Origin: RUG14871 sp045539425
GTDB taxonomy: Bacteria > Bacillota_I > Bacilli_A > Erysipelotrichales > Erysipelotrichaceae
Assembly: GCA_045539425.1 (NCBI GenBank)
Contig: JAZQFH010000013.1
Coordinates: 1-64,000, forward strand
Reading direction: 5' to 3'
Length of the DNA stretch: 64,000 nucleotides
Part shown: in pieces, positions 1 through 8,653 of the stretch
How the letters are laid out: every line of letters begins with the position of its first letter
Numbering within the stretch: position 1 is the stretch's first letter
Notes under the pieces: model-generated
Database searches by the model: none
What the model was told of the DNA's origin: nothing
What the model saw: the letters and a program-made list of their open reading frames with translations, nothing else
Program-made: the position numbers and the translations under genes

Positions 1-922
1 GGCTTTGATTTCAAAGCTCCCGGTTTCATTTTTATAGTCCAAATATACATATTCAAAAAGTATTGTTAACTTCGCATAATGTATATTATGTAACGTTACA
101 AGTGCGTTTTTGGGCGATTTTATGGTATTTTATACGATTCCGGGTAATCTACGGATCATACACTCTCTTCTTTCTTGTATTCGTAATACTGAACTGTTTC
201 GCTAATGTTCTGTGGATTCGTGCATTTCTACGATTCAGTTTTTATTGCGTATGAAGATCTGTTCCGTTATTTCTGATTCTGCAGATCCTGATATGAATGG
301 TTGTTCATTATACGATGAATCTTCGTATCAGCGAAACTGTAATATCTTCTAAATAACTGTATTTCTCCGGATATTATTAAGTCATTTATTGAATCTGGTA
401 TTCAGTTAATTTGCTGAAATAATACTTCAACTGATATGTGATGCTGCAGAATGGACTGCATCAGTCAAAATGTGGTAATATTTCGTGAATTACGGCAATA
501 TTTATTGATTCAACAAAGAGGGCCGACTCCCCTTCTGTTTTCAGTTGTGGTAGGGGATTTGATGCAGAAAATGCTTATCTGTACAAAATAATGCTATAAA
601 AATCATATAAAATCAAGTCTTTTTATGACATTTTTATACCATAATTTCTGCCGATTTGCTGTTTTTTTAAGTCGAAGGATTATAAGAGCAGTGTTGAACA
701 GGTCTGCATCTCTACGCTTCTCTGTATCATTACCCTGCCGCTCATCATTTATATCGCGACAATACTGATATAGTGTGTATATCATTTCACGAAATGAAAC
801 AAACACATCTGTCAAAAACGGATGTGTTTTATTACCGTTGAAATGGAACTTGCGAATATGATTAAATAATATTAATAGGTATTTCATTAGAATTTCAGTC
901 TTCACAGGTACGGAGGATGATT
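1..922. other. AT-rich gene-free stretch
   Basis: I see no convincing gene here. One 60-base sample (361-420) has 16 G/C, far below the coding DNA that follows. Small imperfect palindromes occur, for example around 1-19, 309-330 and 437-463. A 9-bp stem with an 11-base loop at 801-829 is followed by only a short T stretch and could be a weak terminator. Short open frames on either strand have no ribosome binding site and no recognisable family. The region may be a decayed locus or a long control region for the phosphatase gene. Confidence 0.5.
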
Positions 923-2677
923 ATGCCAGAAAAGAATAATACAGAAGTCGGGCCGTATCGCCAGATGCTGCGCGGAATCGAAGGCAAAACGTTTAAGATC
1001 GTTGCTCTTTTTTCCATTCTGCTTTCTTTAGCAGCAATCGTTTTCGGCTACTATTTCTACATGTCTTCCGTAACCAGAGAATACCGGACACGTGCCTGGC
1101 AGATGTCCAGAACCGCATACCAGATTCTGGATGTTGGAGATCTCTTGGATATTTCATCTGAAGTGATCCAGCAGTATGAATTACTGAGTGAGGAAGAGCG
1201 TGAGCAGCTTTCAGATAAGAAGTCCCCTCTTCTTTCCAAATTTGATTTCGTTTACGGCGAGCAGTTCAATGAGATCTGCAAGGTTCTGCGCAGAATTCAG
1301 GAAAATAACGATGCCATTGCCGCATTTGTGGCTTTTCTGGATCCGGAAACCAACCGCCGGGTATTCATCATAGATTCCGACCCGAAAGACAGCTTCTGTC
1401 CAACCGGAAGCATGGACGTTTTTGAGACGGAAAACTTTAAGGAGTTGCTCTATGGGAAGCAGGACATCTTTGATGAGATGTACGGCACTCAGAGAATCAG
1501 CTCCACGATTCTGAAGATGAGCCCGTACGGCTACCGCTGCATGGCAGGTACCCAGATCGGCATCATCGATGACTATCCGGTCTTTATTTTCTATGACACG
1601 GATATGAATGAAGCCACACGTATTGGAGCGGTATTCCTCTGTCTGTTTGTTGCTTTACTGACACTTATTACCATTGTCGTTGTATTGACCGCGGTTTCCC
1701 GCATGAACAAGATGATCGTCATGCCGGTCGACCAGCTTACCAATGCGGCGAAGACGTATATTGCCGATAAGAGCAGAAACTATAAGGATAGGAAAGTATT
1801 CGCCAATCTGAATATCAAAACGGGAGATGAACTTGAGACTTTAAGTGAAACGATGAAGCTCATGGAAAGCGATATTCACAGCTATTTCAAGAATCTGACT
1901 CAGGTAACGGCAGAGCGTGAAAGAATTCACACGGAACTCTCACTGGCCAGCCGCATTCAGGCTGCCATGCTGCCGCATCAGTTCCCGCCTTTCCCGGACC
2001 GCAAGGAAATTGAAATCTTTGCTTCCATGAATCCGGCGAAGGAAGTTGGCGGTGACTTCTATGACTTCTTCTTCATTGATGATGATCATCTGTGCCTGGT
2101 TATTGCGGACGTCTCGGGGAAAGGAATCCCGGGTGCCCTCTTCATGATGGTCAGCAAGATCATCATTCAGAGCTGTGCCATGCTTGGCCGCAGCGCTGCC
2201 GAGATTCTGAACAAAACAAACGAAGCCATCTGTTCCAACAACCAGGAAGAAATGTTTGTCACGGTGTGGGTCGGTATTCTGGAGCTGTCCACCGGTAGGC
2301 TGCAGGCTTCCAATGCGGGACATGAATATCCGGTATTCCGTCATGCCAACGGTGAATATGCCTTAATGAAAGATAAGCACGGACTTGTCATCGGTGCCAT
2401 GGATATCGCAAAATACAGTGAGTACACCGTTGAGCTGGAACCTGGATCTTCCGTCTTTGTCTATACTGACGGCGTCCCGGAAGCCACGGATGAAAGCGGT
2501 GCCCTCTTCGGTTTCGATAGGATGGTGGAAACCCTGAACAAGGATCCAAATGCTTCTCCGCAGGAAGTATTGGAGAATATCAATCAGGCTGTCAACGATT
2601 TCGTGAAGGATGCGGAACAGTTTGACGATCTGACGATGCTTTGCTTGAAATACAACGGACCTGTTGCAAAAAACTAA
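923..2677 (+). CDS. Membrane-bound SpoIIE/RsbU-type PP2C serine phosphatase with HAMP
   Basis: Predicted sensor phosphatase of 584 residues. One membrane helix near residues 25-48, an extracytoplasmic sensor of about 185 residues, a second helix near 234-256, a HAMP linker, a short coiled coil, then a PPM/SpoIIE catalytic domain from about 345. Metal-binding motifs are visible: GGDFYDFF (about 376), ADVSGKG (about 395), TDGVPEATD (about 515) and FDDLT near the end. Family members dephosphorylate anti-sigma-factor antagonists or similar phosphoproteins. The ATG at 923 is chosen because GGAGG ends six bases before it; the in-frame ATG at 917 abuts that site. No anti-sigma or antagonist gene lies nearby, so its target is unknown. 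A strong terminator follows. Confidence 0.9.
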   Translation: MPEKNNTEVGPYRQMLRGIEGKTFKIVALFSILLSLAAIVFGYYFYMSSVTREYRTRAWQMSRTAYQILDVGDLLDISSEVIQQYELLSEEEREQLSDKKSPLLSKFDFVYGEQFNEICKVLRRIQENNDAIAAFVAFLDPETNRRVFIIDSDPKDSFCPTGSMDVFETENFKELLYGKQDIFDEMYGTQRISSTILKMSPYGYRCMAGTQIGIIDDYPVFIFYDTDMNEATRIGAVFLCLFVALLTLITIVVVLTAVSRMNKMIVMPVDQLTNAAKTYIADKSRNYKDRKVFANLNIKTGDELETLSETMKLMESDIHSYFKNLTQVTAERERIHTELSLASRIQAAMLPHQFPPFPDRKEIEIFASMNPAKEVGGDFYDFFFIDDDHLCLVIADVSGKGIPGALFMMVSKIIIQSCAMLGRSAAEILNKTNEAICSNNQEEMFVTVWVGILELSTGRLQASNAGHEYPVFRHANGEYALMKDKHGLVIGAMDIAKYSEYTVELEPGSSVFVYTDGVPEATDESGALFGFDRMVETLNKDPNASPQEVLENINQAVNDFVKDAEQFDDLTMLCLKYNGPVAKN

Positions 2678-2684
2678 AAAAATG

Positions 2685-2717
2685 AACCGGTGATCATATC
2701 AAATCACCGGTTTTTTT
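2685..2717 (+). terminator. Rho-independent terminator of the phosphatase gene
   Basis: A 9-10-bp stem (AACCGGTGAT / ATCACCGGTT) is followed directly by a run of Ts. It lies eight bases after the phosphatase stop codon. Confidence 0.9.
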
Positions 2718-2794
2718 ACCTATTTATTCCTGAAAAATATTATTATATACTATAAATAAATTGAAACAGCGAAAGCTGGGAAAGAAGAAATAAT

Positions 2795-4723
2795 ATGAAT
2801 AGAATTAGAAACAGTTTTTCATTTGAAAAGGCATTTCGAATGGTATTCAGTGTCATGCTGCTTGTAGTTCTGGCATTTGCCGGATCTGTAAAAGAGATTC
2901 GTGCAGAAGCATCCTTTACCATTACCGAACAGCCTCAGTCACAGGATGTAGCATTCCCCAAGGGAGCATCATTCCACGTTGCTGTAGACCATCCGGAAAA
3001 TGTCGCTTCCTATCAGTGGGAAGCATGCGATGCCTGGGGCGTCTCGGAGAAATGGTTTGAACTGGACAGCTCCGGAACTACGGACACTCTTCTCTACAAT
3101 GCGACAGACATGTATACGCATGACCTTTGGTTCCGCTGTATCATTACGGACAAAGACGGCAATGCCGTTATAAGTGAAAGAGCAACACTTCATGTCACAA
3201 ACCTGGGAGATAAAATCCCGGTTCTCTATGTGGCAGACTATGGCATTGTTCCGGGTGAATCCATTGATTTCGCAACACTGGGTTACGGCACGGGTACGGT
3301 ACGCTTTGATGCCGACGGACAGAATATTTATATCGATAACGTGAATGTGGATACCACAGAACCGGTTACTCCGCATTTCCTCTCGGAATCCATGGGCCTC
3401 TACCTGATGGTTCCATCCACGGATGTTCTTGAATTCTACATGCACTTCAGCGGTGCGATTGTTTTCAAAAATATGTTCTTTGATTCAGATACGAACAGCT
3501 GCGGTGTCACGATCGGAGCCTACTTCGAGGGTGACAGCAGCGGAAACAAACCTTCCCTGATCATGGACGGCGATTCACTTACATTGGATGGTGGCACGCA
3601 TATCTACACCAACAGTAATCTTGAAATTAATCTGGATCTGACAAATCTGCCTAACGGCGATAACTACTGTGATTCCATCAACTGTGATAATCTGATCATC
3701 GGTGCTAACAAACATGTCAAGATCGGCTGCAACGGTTCCGCAATTCATACGGATGCTGATTTGAGAATCGAGGACGGTGCCGTTGTGGAACTTGAAGCAT
3801 ATGCTCCTCATGTATCCGTTGGTGCCACGGTAAAACAGGCAATCTTCGCCTCCGGTTCCATTTATATGAAGAACGCCCAGCTGATTATCCGGGGCGGCGC
3901 AAAGACCGTTAACTTCATTCCTTACGGATCCGGTGTCGGTATGTTTGCGGCAGTCAATATGGCAAATGGCGGTCACATCGATATGGATAATTCCAAAATC
4001 GATGTTGAACTTACAGTCGAAGAATCGGGCGGTGACCCCTATGTCTATAATCTCTATGGCATTGTCGGCGGAGACCCAACATCCTCGCTTACATTGGAAA
4101 ACGGCTCCACAGTCTCTTTAAAAGCCAATAACAAAGAAGCATTTAACAGCTGTGCCATCTCGTTGGGCGGAAAAGTTATCTTAAACGGCGGCAGCCGGAT
4201 TGATATTGATTTTGCCGGACCTGGTGAAACAAGCGGAATTGAAACTGATCTGATTATCGATGTCAATGAATCCTCCATTGATTCCAAAGTCGTATCCCTC
4301 TCCGGAGATAAGACATACGGAATCGTCGGTGATGAAATCAATATTGCCATCACGGATGCTGCGAATTCCATCCATTCCATTGCGGAAAACGGATATGCGT
4401 TGGCAGCAAGTACGGGAGAATTATCGGACGAAGAAGTCGGCTATGCAGCAGACTACAAACCGGTACGCATCCATCTGGGTGATGCCCTTTCCGTCAATGT
4501 TCCGAAGAAAGGCGTCATCTCCACATTCACGATTCCGGCGTACGGAAGCAACGTGATTGCTGAAACGGTATTTGATCCTCAGAATACGGCTGCTCCGGCC
4601 ACGGAAGTCACGATCGGCTTAACGGAAAAGAGCAACAGTAATGTCTGGCTCTATGCGGGAGGTGCGCTCGTTCTCTGTGCTGCGCTCTTCGCATTTACAA
4701 AACTCAGAAAGAAACAGGCATAA
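2795..4723 (+). CDS. Exported surface protein with Ig-like and beta-helix regions
   Basis: A 642-residue secreted, membrane-tethered protein of unknown function. A signal peptide ends near AEA at 37-39. Residues about 40-135 resemble a bacterial Ig-like domain (SYQWEA ... WFRCIITD pattern). Residues about 215-560 are rich in short repeated strands of the type LTLDGGTHIYTNSNL and are probably a right-handed beta-helix, as in carbohydrate-binding or adhesin proteins. The end has a hydrophobic helix (about 618-636) and a basic KLRKKQA tail, as in wall-anchored proteins, but I see no LPxTG motif before it. It is monocistronic, with terminators on both sides. A role in surface binding is inference. 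Confidence 0.8.
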   Translation: MNRIRNSFSFEKAFRMVFSVMLLVVLAFAGSVKEIRAEASFTITEQPQSQDVAFPKGASFHVAVDHPENVASYQWEACDAWGVSEKWFELDSSGTTDTLLYNATDMYTHDLWFRCIITDKDGNAVISERATLHVTNLGDKIPVLYVADYGIVPGESIDFATLGYGTGTVRFDADGQNIYIDNVNVDTTEPVTPHFLSESMGLYLMVPSTDVLEFYMHFSGAIVFKNMFFDSDTNSCGVTIGAYFEGDSSGNKPSLIMDGDSLTLDGGTHIYTNSNLEINLDLTNLPNGDNYCDSINCDNLIIGANKHVKIGCNGSAIHTDADLRIEDGAVVELEAYAPHVSVGATVKQAIFASGSIYMKNAQLIIRGGAKTVNFIPYGSGVGMFAAVNMANGGHIDMDNSKIDVELTVEESGGDPYVYNLYGIVGGDPTSSLTLENGSTVSLKANNKEAFNSCAISLGGKVILNGGSRIDIDFAGPGETSGIETDLIIDVNESSIDSKVVSLSGDKTYGIVGDEINIAITDAANSIHSIAENGYALAASTGELSDEEVGYAADYKPVRIHLGDALSVNVPKKGVISTFTIPAYGSNVIAETVFDPQNTAAPATEVTIGLTEKSNSNVWLYAGGALVLCAALFAFTKLRKKQA

Positions 4724-4738
4724 CATCATAATACAGTC

Positions 4739-4768
4739 AAAGGCGATGAAACAACATCGCCTTTTTCT
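4739..4768 (+). terminator. Rho-independent terminator of the surface-protein gene
   Basis: Stem AAAGGCGATG / CATCGCCTTT with a six-base loop, followed by a T-rich tail (TTTCTTT). It lies 15 bases after the stop codon. Confidence 0.9.
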
Positions 4769-4787
4769 TTGCACTTACTCCCCTCTC

Positions 4788-4812
4788 ACAAAAAAAATGC
4801 CTTGCGGCATTT
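4788..4812 (-). terminator. Minus-strand terminator of the small hypothetical gene
   Basis: On the minus strand the stem AAATGCC / GGCATTT with a four-base loop is followed by a run of Ts. It lies just downstream of the 74-residue gene. Confidence 0.85.
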
Positions 4813-4828
4813 TGTGGTTCCAATATCG

Positions 4829-5053
4829 TTAGTTGGAAGAAGAGATGAGAATCTCATCTTTCACGGCAAGAACAGCATTCTGCAGTTCTGCCAGAGCACT
4901 AATATCATCATTCGGCATTGTCCAGACTTCGTTTGTCTCAACATCTTTTGTGCAGAGTTCATGAAGTTCCCAGAGGACCTGAGTCGCTGCCGTAATCTTC
5001 GTTCTTTCTTCTTCATTCAGTTTGATAATGGAATCATCCTTTAATTTAATCAT
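4829..5053 (-). CDS. Small hypothetical protein (74 aa)
   Basis: Short soluble, acidic, mostly helical protein beginning MIKLKDDSIIKLNEEE. I do not recognise the family. It is probably real: an AAAGAGG ribosome binding site precedes the ATG at good spacing, and a dedicated terminator follows. It is divergent from the PAP2-like gene, with a perfect cre operator between the two, so either or both may answer to carbon catabolite control. No membrane segment, signal or metal motif is visible. Confidence 0.65.
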   Translation of the reverse strand: MIKLKDDSIIKLNEEERTKITAATQVLWELHELCTKDVETNEVWTMPNDDISALAELQNAVLAVKDEILISSSN

Positions 5054-5132
5054 GTGTCAAACCTCTTTCTGCTTCTATTGAAGCACTATCATAATAACAG
5101 ATAATTTCCGTATTTTGTACTGTTTTTCATTT

Positions 5133-5146
5133 TGTAAACGTTTACT
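5133..5146. promoter_or_regulatory. CcpA-type cre operator
   Basis: TGTAAACGTTTACT matches the cre consensus TGWAARCGYTWNCW at every position and is palindromic around CG. It lies 25 bases before the -35 box of the PAP2-like gene and about 80 bases upstream of the divergent 74-residue gene. Another LacI-family repressor is the alternative reader. Confidence 0.7.
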
Positions 5147-5170
5147 AAATCAATTCTTTTGATCTGTTGG

Positions 5171-5198
5171 TTGATTAATCGCGTAATTCTAGTAAAAT
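5171..5198 (+). promoter_or_regulatory. Promoter of the PAP2-like gene
   Basis: TTGATT, a 16-base spacer, then TAAAAT. The ATG starts seven bases after the -10 box, so the transcript should begin at or within a base or two of the start codon. Confidence 0.65.
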
Positions 5199-5205
5199 AG
5201 GAAAC

Positions 5206-5919
5206 ATGATGAAACAAAACAACAAGCTTCTGTGGCTCAAAAGCCTTTCCCTGCGGCAACATATCCGCCTGCTTTTACCGGCTCTGATTGCTTTTCTTTA
5301 CAACTGCTTCTGCTATATCAGCCCGAAATTCATCGTGAAGGAGTCGCAGTATATTTACTTTACGTCGACTTTGGACAGTATGGTTCCGTTTGTTCCGGCA
5401 CTGATTATCATCTACTACGTCTCTTATCTGCAATGGCTGAATTACTATCTGCAGAGCTCCTATGATGAGGATGAAGAGAAAAAGTATGACTATTACGCCT
5501 CGGAATTCATCGTCAAGACGATCTGCTTCCTCTTCTTTGTCTTTCTGCCGATCAGTTTGCACAGACCCCAGATAGAACCGGGAAACTCACTGATTCTGAA
5601 ATGGCTGAAACTCACCTATGAAGTGGACACGCCAATCTGTCTGTTCCCTTCCGTGCACTGCGTCTACAGCTATTACTCCTTCCGATATAATGTTATGAAG
5701 AATGACAGAAGTGCATGTTATACGGCAATGTTGCAGCTGGCATTTTCTCTGCTGGTCTTTGCTTCAACGGTCTGCATACGCCAGCATCTTCTGATTGATA
5801 TCGCCGGTGCTGTTATCTTCTCTGAGATCTGCATTCAGCTCTCCGTGCGGCTGCATCTTGGACAATACTACAGATCATTCTGTGAGATGCTGTTTACAAA
5901 ACTCAAACTGAATTATTAG
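5206..5919 (+). CDS. PAP2-superfamily integral membrane protein
   Basis: 237 residues with about six hydrophobic helices. FPSVHC (about 147) and RQHLLIDIAG (about 192) match the second and third PAP2 motifs (PSxH and R/C-x-x-H-x-x-x-D), as seen in lipid phosphatases and inositol-phosphorylceramide-synthase-like enzymes. A role on a phospholipid or isoprenoid phosphate at the membrane surface follows from the family; the substrate is unknown. The first motif is not clear. ATGs at 5206 and 5209 are both possible; the nearby -10 box favours a leaderless start at one of them. It is a single gene with its own terminator and a cre site upstream. Confidence 0.8.
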   Translation: MMKQNNKLLWLKSLSLRQHIRLLLPALIAFLYNCFCYISPKFIVKESQYIYFTSTLDSMVPFVPALIIIYYVSYLQWLNYYLQSSYDEDEEKKYDYYASEFIVKTICFLFFVFLPISLHRPQIEPGNSLILKWLKLTYEVDTPICLFPSVHCVYSYYSFRYNVMKNDRSACYTAMLQLAFSLLVFASTVCIRQHLLIDIAGAVIFSEICIQLSVRLHLGQYYRSFCEMLFTKLKLNY

Positions 5920-5945
5920 AACGCCTGTTGTGGCGTTCTTTTTTT
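5918..5945 (+). terminator. Terminator of the PAP2-like gene
   Basis: Stem AGAACGCC / GGCGTTCT with a six-base loop and a run of six or more Ts; it overlaps the stop codon. Confidence 0.9.
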
Positions 5946-5950
5946 GACAT

Positions 5951-5980
5951 GAAAAAGTGTCAGGAATTCCCGACACTTTC
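5951..5980 (-). terminator. Minus-strand terminator of the BI-1 family gene
   Basis: On the minus strand GAAAGTGTC / GACACTTTTTC forms an 8-9-bp stem with Ts after it. It faces the plus-strand terminator just before it. Confidence 0.85.
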
Positions 5981-6011
5981 ATCGCTGTAGTAAAGTGTAT
6001 ATTCAGTAATA

Positions 6012-6674
6012 CTAGTCGTCTTTTGCCTTGCCGATTAAGTGCAGGATCTTCACGAAGAGATTGACGAAATCCAGATATAACTGGAGTGCCGCATGCGTGG
6101 AAGCACCGGCAATCTGACCAGTGGATTCGTAATAGTAATAGTTGTCGATCATCTGAATGTCATAGATCGTATAGCCGATAAAGATGGCGATTCCCGCCCA
6201 GCTGAGCACAAGGTCCATCATCGGTGAACGGAGGAAGAGGTTCAGAATTCCGGCAAATAACATACCGAATAAGCCGACGCTCAGATAGATTCCGTACTGA
6301 CGCATGTCAAATCTACCGCTTCTTGCGATAAAGGCAAGCGCCAGAAACAGCGAGGCCGTTAAGCCCAATGCCATGACGATGGATCCGCCTTTGTAGATTG
6401 CCGGATAAATGGAGAAGCTGATGCCGTCCAGTGCGGAATAGACAAAGAACAGAATTGTGGCCGTGCTCTTGGAAAGCTTACGCACCGAAAGCGATAAGAC
6501 AAGAACGCAGATCAGTGACGCAATGATCGATCCGTAGATTAGGATGATGTTGCGGTATAAACCGGTATAGTAAACGATTCCTGCCGCAAGCGTGCTCGTG
6601 AGCAGACCGCCGAACATCGTTGTAAAGGTTTCTGCAATAAATGATTCAAAAGTTCTGTACTTGATATGTTCCAT
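6012..6674 (-). CDS. Bax inhibitor-1 / YccA-YetJ family membrane protein
   Basis: 220 residues with seven predicted membrane helices, ending in a short basic tail. The helix containing YTIYDIQMID carries the acidic residue typical of the family, whose characterised members (YetJ of Bacillus) are pH-sensitive calcium leak channels. The ATG at 6674 is chosen because AGGAGG lies seven bases upstream; a longer in-frame start lacks such a site and would add a non-family extension. It stands 87 bases downstream of the DUF4037 gene and may share its transcript. Function here is inferred from family only. Confidence 0.88.
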   Translation of the reverse strand: MEHIKYRTFESFIAETFTTMFGGLLTSTLAAGIVYYTGLYRNIILIYGSIIASLICVLVLSLSVRKLSKSTATILFFVYSALDGISFSIYPAIYKGGSIVMALGLTASLFLALAFIARSGRFDMRQYGIYLSVGLFGMLFAGILNLFLRSPMMDLVLSWAGIAIFIGYTIYDIQMIDNYYYYESTGQIAGASTHAALQLYLDFVNLFVKILHLIGKAKDD

Positions 6675-6761
6675 ACAGTAACCTCCTTTCGTATTTAATG
6701 TATAACGATAATCATCAATAATCAAATCAGCGGATTTATTCTCCCTGTTTTTGATGATAAG

Positions 6762-7700
6762 TTACACACCGGAAAGGATGTGCAGATTACGCAGCTCTGC
6801 ATCATATATGGTGTCATTTAAAAGATACGCCATATCCTCAAGATTCAGCGGATCCTCCTTGATCGAAAAGGTATTTCTCACTTCTTCCTGAATCAGCGTG
6901 CAGATCGTCTCCAAAAGCTGCTGCTTTTCCGTAACATACGCTTCTGAGTTCGGCGTTGTTAAAACATAATTCAGCGGATCTTTGAGATAATCCAGCTTTT
7001 CAAGCGATTTCAGGGCTCTAAAGACCCATTTATCATACGGCATATACGAATCGTTGATGAGAAAAACCGCTTCCAGGGACGCTTTTACAAAGCGAGAGAC
7101 ATAAAGCTGTGCCGCTTCCCTTTCGTTGTGGCGGATGCAGCGCTCATAATTGTACTGTCCGCTCTGCGCCATAACGAGTAACTCTCCGGCCAGCTTTTTA
7201 ATGCGGATGTCCGGAGGATAATGAGAGAGCTTTTGCCGTTTCGTAGATATAATGTCATACGGGTCGTAGAAGATCTCACCGTTGACCGCTTCAATTAGTA
7301 AATCGGATGGGACGCGCAGCCATTCTTCCGTGCTCAGCTCTCCTTTTTCGTTCCCGGTCTTTTCCTTTAAAAACGTTGATAAAAGGATGACACCGTGCCT
7401 GCTTCCTCCGACCGGAGAGACGGGTGCGCGCTCTAGGCCCATGAACTCTTTCGGCAGCTGCAGATAGGCTTTTTCGATTTGGAAGAGCTCCTGTTCACTC
7501 ATGCTTTCATCGTCTTTGACAAACAATAGAAATCCCGGTTCAAAATCATGATCGCGTGAGATTTCATCGTCATACCCGTAACATTCCGATCCGCTGCCGC
7601 AAAGCCCTGCTGCCAATAGATGCCGGTATTGCGGAAACAGATCAATTAATGGACGGCCATAGGCTTCAAAATAGGCTTTTGAGATCTCAATTCCCTTCAT
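6762..7700 (-). CDS. DUF4037 nucleotidyltransferase-like protein
   Basis: 312 residues. The N-terminal half has the nucleotidyltransferase-fold signature GSGSE followed by DDEISRDHDFEPG (about residues 35-55), typical of DUF4037. The C-terminal half is helical, with R-rich segments as in kanamycin-nucleotidyltransferase-like helper domains. The ATG at 7700 is used because family members begin MKG-x-E-x-S at this point; a GTG three codons earlier is possible. It overlaps the end of the TPR gene by 14 bases, so the two are probably co-translated. Family members are uncharacterised; transfer of a nucleotide to a small molecule or RNA is inference. Confidence 0.85.
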   Translation of the reverse strand: MKGIEISKAYFEAYGRPLIDLFPQYRHLLAAGLCGSGSECYGYDDEISRDHDFEPGFLLFVKDDESMSEQELFQIEKAYLQLPKEFMGLERAPVSPVGGSRHGVILLSTFLKEKTGNEKGELSTEEWLRVPSDLLIEAVNGEIFYDPYDIISTKRQKLSHYPPDIRIKKLAGELLVMAQSGQYNYERCIRHNEREAAQLYVSRFVKASLEAVFLINDSYMPYDKWVFRALKSLEKLDYLKDPLNYVLTTPNSEAYVTEKQQLLETICTLIQEEVRNTFSIKEDPLNLEDMAYLLNDTIYDAELRNLHILSGV

Positions 7701-8538
7701 GAATGGCACGTATCCTTTCCCTTAATTCTTTTGCGTAGCCGAAATAGCCGAACTCCTCATAGATGCCGACGCATTTCTGCGCAACATAGGCATAGTGATG
7801 ATTTCGCTCTAATGTATCCGCATCCAATAGCGCTCTGGCTGTTTCCAGATATTCATCGCTTTTTTCAATCGTCAACAGATTTTCCCGGCCGTATTTCAGA
7901 ACATATAAATCGACAAGATTCAGCCAGGAAAGCGCAGCTTCCAGCTCCCCTTCCGTAAGCTTCATCATGATATCAATGGCTTTATGAAAACAGGATTCCG
8001 CATCATCGTACTGTCCTGATAAAAGACACGCTTCCGCCATATTGTTATATAAGCCGCCTAAACGTTCATCTTCGTATTCCAGCTGATTCAGATAGATCGT
8101 TTCCGCTTTACGGTAAAGCGGGATGGCTTTATCTGCTTCATTGAAAGCACAGTAGACCGTGGCGGCATTTACATAGGCCGTAGCACCGGAAATCCCCTCT
8201 GTGTATCCCAGTGGTTCTAAAAGGGAAAACGCGTCCTCGATGGCCTGATACGCTTCCTGTTTCCGGTTTCTCTGACGGTAAAAGCCCATCTGTTCGTTAT
8301 AGAGGAAAAACTCCCCTGCCGTATCAAATCCTGCCTTGGCTTCTGAGAGCCAAAAGTTCAGTAAACGCTCCGCTCCGTTATAATCATTGTATGCCATCAG
8401 CTCATCCATCTTTTCAATGATCCTCTTCTGCGGAATGCGCGTCTTCGGATGCAGGGCATCTTCCGGCTTCTGCGTTAAGGGGCATTCCGGCTCAAGATAA
8501 TCTTCGGTATTTAAAATGATCGGTTTTTCTTTTTCCAT
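7687..8538 (-). CDS. Tetratricopeptide-repeat protein
   Basis: 283 residues of helical pairs with TPR spacing. Clear units are ATVYCAFNEADKAIPLYRKA and GLYNNMAEACLLSGQYDDAE. It is soluble, with no signal peptide. The ATG at 8538 is preferred (AAAGTGA upstream, then MEKEKPIIL); an ATG 11 codons earlier has no ribosome binding site. It is followed with overlap by the DUF4037 gene. TPR/DUF4037 pairs are familiar from gut Firmicutes, so it is probably a partner or scaffold for that enzyme. Confidence 0.8.
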   Translation of the reverse strand: MEKEKPIILNTEDYLEPECPLTQKPEDALHPKTRIPQKRIIEKMDELMAYNDYNGAERLLNFWLSEAKAGFDTAGEFFLYNEQMGFYRQRNRKQEAYQAIEDAFSLLEPLGYTEGISGATAYVNAATVYCAFNEADKAIPLYRKAETIYLNQLEYEDERLGGLYNNMAEACLLSGQYDDAESCFHKAIDIMMKLTEGELEAALSWLNLVDLYVLKYGRENLLTIEKSDEYLETARALLDADTLERNHHYAYVAQKCVGIYEEFGYFGYAKELRERIRAIHEGN

Positions 8539-8629
8539 GAGATTCACTTTCTTTGTTTCATTATAAGGCATTTCACACGCGCAAAAAAGAGGAGCCGCCT
8601 GCCCTTTTCACTCAGCGGTTTGGATTCTA

Positions 8630-8635
8630 TAATAG
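8630..8635 (+). promoter_or_regulatory. Probable -10 box of the small anchored-protein gene
   Basis: A perfect TATAAT 18 bases before the ATG at 8654, leaving a short leader that includes GAGGTAG as ribosome binding site. The -35 region is weak. Confidence 0.5.
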
Positions 8636-8653
8636 TCGTTGAGGTAGTAAGAG

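Noticed and set aside
63..254. Plus-strand 63-codon hydrophobic frame
   Set aside because: No ribosome binding site and a composition driven by T-rich DNA; likely chance.
603..905. Minus-strand open frame of 100 codons
   Set aside because: It begins with GTG, has no ribosome binding site, spans a terminator-like palindrome in AT-rich DNA, and resembles no family.
8561..8566. Minus-strand TATAAT upstream of the TPR gene as its promoter
   Set aside because: No supporting -35 box or TG extension, and the hexamer may be chance in A/T-rich sequence.
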